Origin: Mesorhizobium sp. M1C.F.Ca.ET.210.01.1.1
GTDB lineage: Bacteria; Pseudomonadota; Alphaproteobacteria; Rhizobiales; Rhizobiaceae
DNA: 64,000 nucleotides
Reading direction: 5' to 3'
Assembly: GCF_004791585.1 (NCBI RefSeq)
Contig: NZ_SRUU01000031.1
Span: forward strand, 1 to 64,000
Positions within the stretch are counted from its first letter, which is position 1; each line of letters starts with the position of its first letter. A program made the translations under genes and the position numbers. The notes under the pieces were generated by a model that was not told the DNA's origin, did no database searches, and was given only the letters and a program-made list of their open reading frames with translations. Positions 8,562 through 17,223 of this stretch are shown one piece after another.

Positions 8562-9215
8562 TCACCCGGCAAACCCCCGCCGCGCCGCGGCCATGCCTTC
8601 CCACATCAGCTTCAGGCCGAGCGCGCCGACGACGGCGCCGGCGGCGCGGTCGATCCAGTGCTTGGTGCCGAGATAGGCCGCGCGCGGCCGGCTGGCGGAA
8701 AAGGCGAAGGCGACGATGGCGTACCAGGCGAATTCGTTGAGGAAGAGCAGCGGCGGCAGCACGAAGAGCATCCAGAGCGGCGGTGAGGCCGGCAGCATGG
8801 CCGCGAACATCGAAGCGTAGAAGATCGCGGTCTTGGGATTGGCGAGTTGCACCAGAAGCGCCCGGCGCAACGCCCGCCAGAACGAGCCGGCGCGTGCCGA
8901 TGCATCACTGGCGATCTCGATCGGCTGATGAGCGCCGCGCCAGATCTTGATGCCGATCCACAACAGATAGGCGCCACCGGCAATGCGCAGAACAATGTCC
9001 AGCCAGGCGACCTGGACGAGCAGCGCCGTCAGGCCGGCCATGGCAATGGTGGCGAAGATGAAGCCGCCGATGCCCATGCCGATCGCCGCCGCCAGGCCGT
9101 CGGTGCGCTCGCCGGCCACCGCGATGCGCGAGACGACGACGAAGCTTGGCCCAGGGCTCATCGCGCCGAGCAGGAAAACGCCAAGGATGGACAGGATGGT
9201 TGCAAGCTCGGTCAA
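8562..9215 (-). CDS. LysE/RhtB family amino-acid exporter
   Basis: A 217-aa inner-membrane protein with about six hydrophobic segments and the family hallmark GAMSPGPSFVVV near residue 17, plus QLANPKTAIFYASMF in the second half. The family exports amino acids and their derivatives. A TTG at 9215 is the best start (GGGAGAAG a few bases upstream); the longer frame to 9260 is Arg-rich and lacks a site. Its upstream region is shared with the divergent nucleoside hydrolase gene at 9378. Confidence 0.88.
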   Translation of the reverse strand: MTELATILSILGVFLLGAMSPGPSFVVVSRIAVAGERTDGLAAAIGMGIGGFIFATIAMAGLTALLVQVAWLDIVLRIAGGAYLLWIGIKIWRGAHQPIEIASDASARAGSFWRALRRALLVQLANPKTAIFYASMFAAMLPASPPLWMLFVLPPLLFLNEFAWYAIVAFAFSASRPRAAYLGTKHWIDRAAGAVVGALGLKLMWEGMAAARRGFAG

Positions 9216-9377
9216 GGCTCTTCTCCCAGGTCGATGACGGTTGCCGCGCAAACAATGCACGCGCCAGGCTGATTGTCACCACCCCTGGCGGGCCGATCGG
9301 TTCGGCCAACATGAGAATGTTGACGGCGCCGGGCGTGGCAGTTTGTAGTCGCCGCGGCCGACAGGGAGGACGCCGCC

Positions 9378-10361
9378 ATGGAAAAGATCATCCTGGATAG
9401 CGATCCGGGGCATGATGACGCCATCGCCATCCTGCTCGCGGCCGGGAACCCGAAGATCGACCTCCTCGGCATCACCACGGTTTCGGGCAACCACAATGTC
9501 GAGAACACAACACGCAATGCGCTCTCCGTCTGCGCCGCCTACGGCATCAAGGTGCCGGTGGCCAAGGGCTCTCCCGGCCCGCTGATCATCGATCAGGTGC
9601 TGGCCGTCGAGATCCACGGCGAGACCGGGCTCGACGGCCCGGTGCTGCCGCCCGCCTCGTTCGAGCTCGACAAGCGGCATGCCGTCGACTTCATCATCGA
9701 CACGGTGATGGCGCATGAGCCGAAGACCATCACCCTGGTGCCCGTCGGCCCCTACACCAACATCGCTTTGGCCGTGCGCAAGGAGCCGCGCATCGTCGAG
9801 CGGGTGAAGCGGGTCGTCGCGATGGGCGGCAGTTTTTCGCGCGCCAACATCACGCCCGCGGCGGAGTTCAACATCTATGGCGACCCGGAGGCCGCCGACG
9901 TGGTGTTCCGCGCCGATTGGGACGTGACCATGGTGGGGCTCGACCTCACGCACCAGGCTCTGGCCACCCCGGAGCTGCAGGAGAGGGTCCGTGCCGTCGG
10001 CGGCCCGATCGCCAAGTTCATCCTCGATATCTGGGAGTTCATAGCGACCACCCATGGCGGCCTCTTGCAGATCGCCTATCCCGCCGTCCACGACGCCTGC
10101 TGCGTCGCGGCCATGATCGACGGAAGCGTCTTCACCACCGAGAAGGCCGATATCCGCGTCGAAACCGCCGGACGCTGGACCAAAGGCATGACGGTCTGCA
10201 ATTTCGAGAAGATGGGCGGCATGCGCCATTTCGGCGGCACGGCGAGCGATCAGGTAAACTTTCGCCACACCGTGGCGATGAAGCTCGACCATGCGAAGTT
10301 CTGCGATCTGATTGTGGATGCGCTGGAGCGGCTGACGAAGGGGCAAGGGGTGAGTCACTGA
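9378..10361 (+). CDS. Inosine-uridine preferring nucleoside hydrolase (IunH family)
   Basis: The 327-aa protein has the N-terminal calcium-binding motif DSDPGHDDA (residues 7-15), the substrate region AEFNIYGDPEAADVV and the late catalytic-region His in YPAVHDACCVA. The family hydrolyses ribonucleosides to base and ribose in the cytoplasm for purine/pyrimidine salvage. Length is normal. GGGAGG lies 10 bp before the ATG. It is transcribed divergently from the LysE gene, with 162 bp between them for promoters. Confidence 0.95.
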   Translation: MEKIILDSDPGHDDAIAILLAAGNPKIDLLGITTVSGNHNVENTTRNALSVCAAYGIKVPVAKGSPGPLIIDQVLAVEIHGETGLDGPVLPPASFELDKRHAVDFIIDTVMAHEPKTITLVPVGPYTNIALAVRKEPRIVERVKRVVAMGGSFSRANITPAAEFNIYGDPEAADVVFRADWDVTMVGLDLTHQALATPELQERVRAVGGPIAKFILDIWEFIATTHGGLLQIAYPAVHDACCVAAMIDGSVFTTEKADIRVETAGRWTKGMTVCNFEKMGGMRHFGGTASDQVNFRHTVAMKLDHAKFCDLIVDALERLTKGQGVSH

Positions 10362-10523
10362 GGCGGCTACCACGGACCTTGTCGAAAGGCATTGCCAATC
10401 CTTCCAAGTCGAAAGTCCGACCTGCACCCTCCAGGTCTTGACGAAAATTGGTGGGCCTGTTTGAGACACGGGGGCAAATGGGGACATTTGCTCAACGGGG
10501 ATACGAGCAAGCGGGGGCAAGCT

Positions 10524-11582
10524 TTGAAGCGCGTGTTTCGATTGCTTGCGGCTCTGGTCCTGGTGTCCGGGGTAGCCGGGTGCACCAGCATTTCCTATTA
10601 CGCACAGTCGCTGGAGGGCCATGTCGAGATCATGGCGGCGCGCAGGAATGTCGGGAAGCTGATCAGCGATCCTTCGACGCCAAAGGCATTGCGCGCCAAG
10701 TTGACGTCGGCCGCCGCCATACGCCGCTTCGCCACCGATGAACTGGCGCTGCCCGACAACAGCAGCTACCGCAGCTATGTCGACATCGGCCGGGACAACG
10801 TGACCTATGCCGTTTTTGCCGCGCCGCAATTTTCGCTCGCGCCGGTAACATGGTGTTTTCCGGTTTTCGGCTGCGTTTCCTACCGGGGTTACTTTTCACG
10901 GAAATCCGCGATTGAAAGCGCTGCCGAACTGCAGCGACAGGGGCTGGACGTTTACGTCTCAGGCGTCACGGCATATTCCACGCTGGGCTGGTTCAGCGAT
11001 CCGCTGCTCAGCACCATGCTCCGGCACGACGACACCTACATCGCCAGCCTTGTCTTTCATGAACTGGCGCATCAGAAAATCTATGTGAACAACGACTCCG
11101 CCTTCAACGAGGCTTTCGCAGTTTCGGTCGAAACCAGCGGCGCCAGAAAATGGCTCCGCGCCACCGGCAACCGCGCCGGACTGCGCCGCTACGAAGCCAA
11201 TCGCAAGCGCAGCGCCGACTTTCTCGCGCTGATAGCGAAAACGCGGGAAGAGTTGCAGCAGGTCTATGGAAGTCCGCGTAGCCCGGAGCAAATGGCTGCC
11301 GCCAAAGACGCCGCATTCGACAGGCTGCGGATGCGCTACCGGCAGCTGCGCGACAAGCGCTGGGCCGGATACCACGGATACGACGCCTGGTTCGATAGCC
11401 CGATCAACAACGCAAAGCTCGCCGCAACTGCTGTCTACGGCGAACAGGTTCCGGCCTTCCTTCGCCTGTACGATCTGTGCTCAGGCGACTATCCGAGGTT
11501 CTACGCTTCCGTTCGACGAATTGCGGCCTTGCCCGCAACTTCCCGAGCGGAGGCGTTGAAGACCGCGGCTACGTGCAATTGA
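10524..11582 (+). CDS. Lipoprotein zinc aminopeptidase (COG4324 type)
   Basis: A lipobox LVSGVAGC ends the signal at residue ~21, so the protein is probably lipid-anchored. The domain is that of predicted aminopeptidases (PF10023): DVYVSGVTAYSTLGWFSDPLLSTM, then the zinc motif HELAHQ (HExxH) and NEAFAVSVE supplying the third ligand. It ends near normal family length (352 aa). The TTG at 10524 follows CGGGGG and gives a clean lipoprotein signal; the longer frame from 10392 has none. It stands alone between the nucleoside hydrolase and a convergent small gene. Confidence 0.85.
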   Translation: MKRVFRLLAALVLVSGVAGCTSISYYAQSLEGHVEIMAARRNVGKLISDPSTPKALRAKLTSAAAIRRFATDELALPDNSSYRSYVDIGRDNVTYAVFAAPQFSLAPVTWCFPVFGCVSYRGYFSRKSAIESAAELQRQGLDVYVSGVTAYSTLGWFSDPLLSTMLRHDDTYIASLVFHELAHQKIYVNNDSAFNEAFAVSVETSGARKWLRATGNRAGLRRYEANRKRSADFLALIAKTREELQQVYGSPRSPEQMAAAKDAAFDRLRMRYRQLRDKRWAGYHGYDAWFDSPINNAKLAATAVYGEQVPAFLRLYDLCSGDYPRFYASVRRIAALPATSRAEALKTAATCN

Positions 11583-11714
11583 CGCTCACAGCCGGAGGGG
11601 CATCCCCGCCCTTTGCGCGATGCTGGCTCGAGCGTCATGCAAGGAAAGTTTCATATGGCAGCGCCACCATATGCGATTGCCCCCGGGAAGCCACGCGAGA
11701 CCGCGCCACGGCCC

Positions 11715-11742
11715 GAAAACAAAACAAGGCCCGTACGGGCCT
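11715..11742 (-). terminator. Rho-independent terminator
   Basis: On the minus strand AGGCCCGTACGGGCCT forms a stem followed by TTGTTTTGTTTT. It lies 54 bp beyond the stop of the small minus-strand gene at 11796. Confidence 0.8.
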
Positions 11743-11795
11743 CGTCGCAATAGCTTCTGGGCCTTGCCGGCACCCAATCGGCAGTCCTAGCTCTA

Positions 11796-12026
11796 CTAGC
11801 TCGAAAACGTCACGGTCACGCCGCGCTGGCGGAAATAAGCCTGCATCAGCTTGCGGCCCGCGCGGTTGTTGTGCGCCAGTTTGGCCGGATCGAACACCGC
11901 CTCTCTTATCCCTTCTCGCGCCAGCGCCGCCTTGAGCGTCGCGATATGCGCGTCGATGTCGGCATTGTCCGCCTTGAGCGAGGCATAGATGTTCTCGGTC
12001 GCCTGGACCACGGTCGGTTCGCTCAC
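11796..12026 (-). CDS. Conserved small protein, 76 aa
   Basis: A GTG start follows AAGGACG. The protein is helical: residues 1-35 look like an amphipathic helix pair and the C-terminal half ends with HNNRAGRKLMQAYFRQRGV. No family recognised. It lies downstream of the sugar ABC operon but is separated from it by a terminator on each side, so it sits 5' to nothing and is probably monocistronic. Confidence 0.6.
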   Translation of the reverse strand: MSEPTVVQATENIYASLKADNADIDAHIATLKAALAREGIREAVFDPAKLAHNNRAGRKLMQAYFRQRGVTVTFSS

Positions 12027-12070
12027 TTGTGTCGTCCTTCGGTTGGTGGAGCGGCGGCTTAACCGGGCCT

Positions 12071-12104
12071 GAAAACAAAAACAAGGCCCCTCCCGGGGCC
12101 TTGT
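12071..12104 (-). terminator. Rho-independent terminator of the sugar ABC operon
   Basis: On the minus strand ACAAGGCCCC-GGGA-GGGGCCTTGT is followed by TTTTGTTTTC. It lies 29 bp after the stop of the binding-protein gene. Confidence 0.9.
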
Positions 12105-12132
12105 CGAACAGCTCCGATGGTAGAGCCCTGCC

Positions 12133-13119
12133 CTACTTTCCGGCCAACTGCTTGGCGTTCTCCGGCGTGATCGCGGTGGTGTCCACCGTCACGGTCGCAT
12201 CCACCGAGGTCGCGCAGTCGAGCAGGATCTTCTTCGACATCTCGATCGCTTCCTTGGCGCCGGTCGGATAGGTGAAGGTCGCGGCCCAATCGCCCTTGGC
12301 CACCGCCTCGATGCCCCCGGCCGGGCCCGGCAGGCCGTCGGTGCCGATGATCTTGACGTCCTTGCCGGCGCCCTTGGCAGCCAGCAGCGCGCCCGCCGCC
12401 ATCATGTCGTTCGAGGCATAGAGCACCTTGATGTCGGGATGGGCCTGCAGCATGGCGGAAAAGGCGGTCTGGGCTTTATCCGGAACCCAGTCGGCGGCCT
12501 GCTCGGCGACGATCTGGATCTTTGGGTTGGCCTTCACGCCTTCCTTGAAGCCGTTCAAGCGCTCCACCGCCGGGGTCGAGCTCGGCAGGCCTTCCAGAAC
12601 CGCCGCCTCGCCGCCGTCGGGCAAAAGCTTGGTCGCCGTGAACTTGCCGGCTTCCTGGGCGATCTTGAAATTGTCGCCGCCGATGAAGGCCGTGTAGTCC
12701 TTGCCGGGGTCGCCCACCGTCTTGCGGTCGAGCTCGATCACCGGAATGCCGGCATCCATGGCGCGCTTCACGGCGGGCGTCAGCGGCGCTGCCTCGAAGG
12801 GCGAGATCAAGAGGAGATCGACTTTCTGGGTGATGAAATTGTCGACCTGCGAGGTCTGCGTGTTGACGTTGCCGGCGCCGTCGGCGATCTGCAGCGTGAA
12901 GCCCGGCACCTCCTTGGCCGCCGCCGTCAGCTCGTCATTGACGTGCTGGCGATAGGGCTCGGCATTGTTGGCCTGCGAAAAGCCGATGACGAACTGGCCG
13001 TCCTTGGCACACGCCTTCACCATCGGGTCGGCGGCTTCAGCCGTTCCGGCAACGCATAGGCCGGCGCCTGCCAGCAGCGCGGCCCGCAGGACGCGCGATC
13101 CTCTCAGTGTGGTTCTCAT
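12133..13119 (-). CDS. Sugar ABC transporter substrate-binding protein (YtfQ/RbsB-like)
   Basis: 328 aa with a signal peptide (~29 residues, cleavage near TAEAADP). Periplasmic-binding-protein motifs: FVIGFSQANNAEPYR, VDLLLISPFEAAPLTPAVKRAMDAGIPVIELDR and ASNDMMAAGALLA. The FSQ...PYR opening and VIELDR resemble galactofuranose-binding YtfQ more than ribose RbsB, but the true sugar is unknown. It is the last gene of a LacI-ATPase-permease-binding protein operon, and a strong terminator follows. Confidence 0.9.
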   Translation of the reverse strand: MRTTLRGSRVLRAALLAGAGLCVAGTAEAADPMVKACAKDGQFVIGFSQANNAEPYRQHVNDELTAAAKEVPGFTLQIADGAGNVNTQTSQVDNFITQKVDLLLISPFEAAPLTPAVKRAMDAGIPVIELDRKTVGDPGKDYTAFIGGDNFKIAQEAGKFTATKLLPDGGEAAVLEGLPSSTPAVERLNGFKEGVKANPKIQIVAEQAADWVPDKAQTAFSAMLQAHPDIKVLYASNDMMAAGALLAAKGAGKDVKIIGTDGLPGPAGGIEAVAKGDWAATFTYPTGAKEAIEMSKKILLDCATSVDATVTVDTTAITPENAKQLAGK

Positions 13120-13205
13120 GCTTAGTCTCCTCCTCGTCTGGCCGGGGTGCCAGACCTTCGTTACGGTTCCTCGGGTTGCTCTTCCAGAATGCTGCCGCCG
13201 GCCTC

Positions 13206-14273
13206 CTATCGTCCCAATCCCTCACGGCGGCGAACAAGGGATTGGAGCACTGCCGCCAAGACGATGATCGCGGCGGTCGCGAGCAGCTGTGTGGCGGGGG
13301 TGATGTTGTTGAGCTGAAGGATGTTGGCCAAAGCGCCGAGCATGATGGTGCCGGCGACGGTGCCGACCATCGAGCCCGCGCCGCCGAACAGGCTGGTGCC
13401 GCCGATGACGACGGCGGCAATGGCCGTCAATTCATAACCCAGGCCGTCATTGGCGCTGCCGAAGTTGAACTGGCCGGCGTGCACGATGCCGGCAAGCGCG
13501 GAAGCAAAGCCGGTGATGGCATAGACCGAGATCTTGACCATCGACACCGGCACGCCGGAAATGCGCGCGGCGCGCTCGTTGCCGCCGACGGCGTAGACGT
13601 AGCGGCCGAAGCGCGTGGTGTTGAGCACCAGCGTGGCTAAAGCGGCAAAGATGATGAAGACGATGGTCGCCACCGGCACGGTGTTGTCGAACAGACGCTC
13701 GCCCAGCACCGCGAAGACCGGCGGCGCGAGGCCCGGCCCGTCGCCATAGGAGATATTGATGTACTGGTTGCCGGAGACGATCAGCGCCAGACCCCGCGCC
13801 GCCTGCAGCCCGGCCAGCGTGACGATGAAGGGCTCCAGCCGGAAGCGGGTGGAGATCGTGCCCTGGACGACGCCGAAGACGATGCCCATGGCGAGCACGG
13901 CGATGATCGTGGAGATCAGCCCGAAGCCGCCGGAGATCATCATGGTGGCGGTGACCACGGCGGAGAGGCCGAGCACCGCGCCGACCGAGAGGTCGATGCC
14001 GGCGGTGATGATGACGAAGGTCATGCCGATGGCGATGATGCCGGTCTCCGACACGGCGCGCACGATGTTGGCGATGTTGTCGGGGTTGAGGAACAGGATC
14101 TCGCCGTGGCGCCGGGGCGAGAAAATGACGCCTCCGATCGCCACCAGCACCAGGCCGATCAGGCTCTGGAAGCGCACGATGATCGCCAGCGGGTCGACGC
14201 GATGCTTTGCTGCCGTCGCGGCTGGACTTGAAGCTGCCGGGCTTGCCGCCACCGAAATCTTCTGGTCCGACAT
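13206..14273 (-). CDS. Sugar ABC transporter permease (RbsC family)
   Basis: 355 aa, about ten membrane segments. Hallmarks: GMTFVIITAGIDLSVGAVLGL, the GNERAARISGVPV cytoplasmic loop and GGTSLFGGAGSMVGTVAG. The first ~30 residues are a soluble Ala/Ser-rich extension. Its ATG overlaps the stop of the ATPase gene (TGATG at 14271-14275), indicating translational coupling. Confidence 0.93.
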   Translation of the reverse strand: MSDQKISVAASPAASSPAATAAKHRVDPLAIIVRFQSLIGLVLVAIGGVIFSPRRHGEILFLNPDNIANIVRAVSETGIIAIGMTFVIITAGIDLSVGAVLGLSAVVTATMMISGGFGLISTIIAVLAMGIVFGVVQGTISTRFRLEPFIVTLAGLQAARGLALIVSGNQYINISYGDGPGLAPPVFAVLGERLFDNTVPVATIVFIIFAALATLVLNTTRFGRYVYAVGGNERAARISGVPVSMVKISVYAITGFASALAGIVHAGQFNFGSANDGLGYELTAIAAVVIGGTSLFGGAGSMVGTVAGTIMLGALANILQLNNITPATQLLATAAIIVLAAVLQSLVRRREGLGR

Positions 14274-15790
14274 CAGGCCTCCCTGCCGTTTGCCGCGGCA
14301 AGCACGGTGTGCTCGTCGACGCCGCCGTTGAATTCCGCCACATTGCGCCCCTGGCGCAGCACCACGATCCGGTCGCAGAGCCCGATCAGCTCCGGCATCT
14401 CGCTGGAGGCGACCAATATGCCCAGCCCCTGCGCCGCGAGTGCTCTCAGCCGCGCATAGATCTCGCCCTTGGCCCCGACATCGACGCCGCGCGTCGGCTC
14501 GTCGAGCAACAGCAGGCGCGGGTTGCCGAGGATCTCCTTGGCCAGCACCACCTTCTGCTGGTTGCCGCCGGACAGCGCGCCGACGGCGATGTCCGGGTTC
14601 TTCGGGCGGATGTCGAACTGGCCGAAGGACTGCCGCACGGCCTCCGCCTGGCGGCGCGGCGACATCAGGCCGGCCGGCGAGATGCGGCGGATCACCGACA
14701 TTACCAGGTTGAGCCCGACCGCCATCCTGAGCATCAGGCCGCTGCCGCGCCGGTCGTCGGTGACGAAGGCGATGCCGGCCTTGCGCGCCGCGCTGATGGA
14801 GTCGAGCTTCACCGGCCGGCCGTCGACCGCGACCTCGCCCTGCCAGCGGCCGGCAAGGCCGGTACCGTAGAGAGCGCTGAGCAGCTCGGTGCGCCCCGCC
14901 CCCATGATGCCGGCAAGTCCGACGATCTCGCCTTCCTTGACCTCCAGCGAAATACCGCTCGGCGGCTGCCAGCCGGCGCTTTCGCGGGCGAGCCGGAAGC
15001 TCGCATCCTTGAGGCTGAGCAGCGTCTTGCCGGCCTTCTTCGCGCGTTCCGGGTAAAGCTCGTCGAGCGGCCGGCCGACCAGCAGGCGCACCAGCTCGGC
15101 CTGCGGCGTATGCGGCTCGGTGATGCCGGCAATTCGGCCGTCGCGCATCACCGTCACGCGGTCGGCGATATCAGGGACTTCCTCCAGCCGATGCGAGATG
15201 TAGACGATACCAACGCCGCTTGCCGCGAGCTTCCTCATGATGTCGAACAGGCGCTCGACCTCGCCGACGGTAAGCGCCGCCGTCGGCTCGTCCATGATCA
15301 GCACGCGCGAGGCGTAGGACAGCGCCTTGACGATCGCCACCACCTGGCGCTGGCCGATCGAAAGGTCGGCGACGAGGCGCGCCGGATCGATGGCGAGCTC
15401 GATCGCCTCCAGCCGCCGTTTCGCCTCGCGGCGCATCGCCGGCACGTCGAGCATGCCGCCCGCCCGCATCAATTCGCGGCCGAGGAAGAGGTTCGCCGCG
15501 ACATCGAGCGAGGGCACAAGGTCGAGCTCCTGGAAGATGGTGGCGATGCCGGCCGCTTGCGCCTCGCGCGGATTGCTGAAGGTGACCGGCTCGCCGTCGA
15601 TGCGGATTTCGCCCTCGTCCGGCGTGTAGACGCCCGAAAGCAGGTTCATCAGCGTCGACTTGCCGGCACCGTTCTCGCCGAGCAGCGCATGGATTTCGCC
15701 TGCCTTGAGGTCGAAGTCGACGCCGCGCAGCGCCTGCACCCCGCCGAAGTGTTTCACGGCGCCGGTAACGGAAAGCAGTGCCGCGCTCAT
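14273..15790 (-). CDS. Sugar ABC transporter ATP-binding protein (RbsA family, two NBDs)
   Basis: 505 aa. First domain: Walker A GENGAGKST, signature-like LSIGQRQVV, Walker B MDEPTAAL. Second domain has the degenerate Walker A of this family (GIMGAGRTELL), signature LSGGNQQKV and LLLDEPTRGVD. The start at 15790 overlaps the LacI stop as ATGA. It energises uptake through the permease encoded next. Confidence 0.95.
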   Translation of the reverse strand: MSAALLSVTGAVKHFGGVQALRGVDFDLKAGEIHALLGENGAGKSTLMNLLSGVYTPDEGEIRIDGEPVTFSNPREAQAAGIATIFQELDLVPSLDVAANLFLGRELMRAGGMLDVPAMRREAKRRLEAIELAIDPARLVADLSIGQRQVVAIVKALSYASRVLIMDEPTAALTVGEVERLFDIMRKLAASGVGIVYISHRLEEVPDIADRVTVMRDGRIAGITEPHTPQAELVRLLVGRPLDELYPERAKKAGKTLLSLKDASFRLARESAGWQPPSGISLEVKEGEIVGLAGIMGAGRTELLSALYGTGLAGRWQGEVAVDGRPVKLDSISAARKAGIAFVTDDRRGSGLMLRMAVGLNLVMSVIRRISPAGLMSPRRQAEAVRQSFGQFDIRPKNPDIAVGALSGGNQQKVVLAKEILGNPRLLLLDEPTRGVDVGAKGEIYARLRALAAQGLGILVASSEMPELIGLCDRIVVLRQGRNVAEFNGGVDEHTVLAAANGREA

Positions 15791-16800
15791 GCTGGCCTCG
15801 TCTGGGCCGGCCGCGCGCAGGATTCTCGCGCCTGCAGCCTCGCTTGCAGCCGCACGGCGTGGGGTGCCGCGTCGCTGGAAGCGATGCGGGCGCTGAGCAG
15901 CGCGGCGGCCTGGCGGCCGATCTCGGTGCAGGGCTGCTCGACCAGCGTCAGGCGTGGCTCGAAACAGTCGGCCCATTCGAAATCGTCGAAGCCGACGAGC
16001 GACAGGTCGCGCGGGATCGATAGACCCTTCTCGCGGATGGCGCGGACTGCCCCGATCGTCGTCATGTTGTTGCCGGTGACCAATGCGGTGGGCGGCGCGG
16101 GCAGCGACAGGATCGCATGGGTCGATGCCGTGGCGCTCGCCGTGTCGACATTCTCGGGCGAGACATAGTGCGGCAGGCATTCAAGTCCATTGGCGGCGAG
16201 CGAGGCGCGGAAGGCGTCGACGCGCTCGCGCGTGGTGGCGAGCCCCGGCTGGCCGGCAATGTAGCCGATACGTCGATGGCCGAACGAGGCGACATGGTCG
16301 ATGAGCGCTCGCATCGCCGTTTCGTTCTCGACGCCGATCTGATCGAAACGGTCGTCGGCGAAGCGGTCGATCAGAACGCATGGAACCTTCTTGTCGGCGA
16401 GATAGTCGATCGCGCGCTGCGGCGCGCCGGAAGGCGCCAGGATCACGCCGTCGACGCGGCGCTGGTGGAAGGCGCGCACCACCTGCAGCTCGCGGCCGGG
16501 GTCTTCCTGCGTGTCGGAGAGGAACACCATCAGGCCGAGCCGCGCACATTCGGCTTCGACCGCGCAGATGATGTCGGTGAAGTAGGGATTGGAGATCGCC
16601 GAGATGGCGAGCCCGACGCTCCTTGTCGAGGCCACTTTCAGCGAGCGCGCCAGCTCGTTGGGCTGGTAGCCCATGGCGGCGATGGCGTCGTTGATGAGCT
16701 GCGCCTTCTCGGGCGAGACGAAGCGCGTGCGGTTGACGACGTGCGAGACGGTCGAAACCGAGACGCCGGCGCGGCGTGCGACCTCAGCCATTGTCGGCAT
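15787..16800 (-). CDS. LacI-family transcriptional regulator
   Basis: 337 aa. An N-terminal helix-turn-helix (MAEVARRAGVSVSTVSHVVN, residues ~4-23) with the hinge region YQPNELARSLK is followed by a periplasmic-binding-like effector domain (DGVILAPSG, ALVTGNNMTTIGAVRAI, LSLVGFDDFEWAD). It is the first gene of the sugar ABC operon and overlaps the ATPase by 4 bp, so it most likely represses its own operon and releases on binding the imported sugar or a product. The frame stays open upstream to 17187 but runs through the palindromic repeats and is not coding there. Confidence 0.93.
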   Translation of the reverse strand: MPTMAEVARRAGVSVSTVSHVVNRTRFVSPEKAQLINDAIAAMGYQPNELARSLKVASTRSVGLAISAISNPYFTDIICAVEAECARLGLMVFLSDTQEDPGRELQVVRAFHQRRVDGVILAPSGAPQRAIDYLADKKVPCVLIDRFADDRFDQIGVENETAMRALIDHVASFGHRRIGYIAGQPGLATTRERVDAFRASLAANGLECLPHYVSPENVDTASATASTHAILSLPAPPTALVTGNNMTTIGAVRAIREKGLSIPRDLSLVGFDDFEWADCFEPRLTLVEQPCTEIGRQAAALLSARIASSDAAPHAVRLQARLQARESCARPAQTRPA

Positions 16801-16889
16801 GAGGGCTCTTACGGAGTGCAGCCAAGCGCTCCTCCCTTGAATGCGTTTCCCGTCCGCTCTGCGGCGGATCTGGCGAAACCATAGAGCCA

Positions 16890-16912
16890 TCGAAACGTTT
16901 GCGCAATCGATT
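16890..16912. promoter_or_regulatory. Candidate LacI-family operator
   Basis: Ninety bp upstream of the lacI-type start lie two overlapping palindromes with a central CG or GC, AAACGTTT (16893-16900) and TTGCGCAA (16899-16906), flanked by ATCGA/TCGAT. This is the size and symmetry expected for a LacI-family site and would give autoregulation. Inference only. Confidence 0.5.
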
Positions 16913-16996
16913 CGATGACGGGTTGTGGAAATCCTTTTGGCGGGAGCAATTGGAGCGGTGATTGGCGTTGCAAGCCAATTGTCGAGATCGGCGCCG

Positions 16997-17158
16997 CCCC
17001 TCATCCGCCTGTCGGCACCTTCTCCACGTAAACGGGGAGAAGAGGGCTGGTCGCAACGTTGGCGCTCTTCCTGCAAGGCTGGCGATTGGCGAAACCAGAG
17101 GCGAGAGCGCCCTTCTCCCCGTTCACGGGGAGAAGACGGCGGCAGCCGGATGAGGGGC
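16997..17158. repeat. Pair of oppositely oriented CCCCTCATCC/CTTCTCC palindromic elements
   Basis: One element (16997-17042) reads CCCCTCATCC ... CCTTCTCC ... GGGGAGAAG; a second (17111-17158) is the same unit inverted: CCTTCTCCCC ... GGGGAGAAG ... GGATGAGGGG. The arrangement recurs at 29993-30165, and a single unit at 35769. These look like REP/RIME-type dispersed elements. The 16801-17223 gap holds only these and the regulator promoter. Confidence 0.75.
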
Positions 17159-17223
17159 AGCGCAAACGCTCGGGTTGGGGACACCACGCCGAAAGGACTG
17201 ACCCCAACGAAGGCTGCGGGCAG

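Noticed and set aside
6524..8740. 738-codon plus-strand frame opposite the ABC transporter
   Set aside because: Antisense shadow in high-GC DNA; the minus strand has all ABC motifs.
14207..16168. 653-codon plus-strand frame opposite the sugar ABC operon
   Set aside because: Antisense to two well-supported genes; composition is Arg/His-rich.
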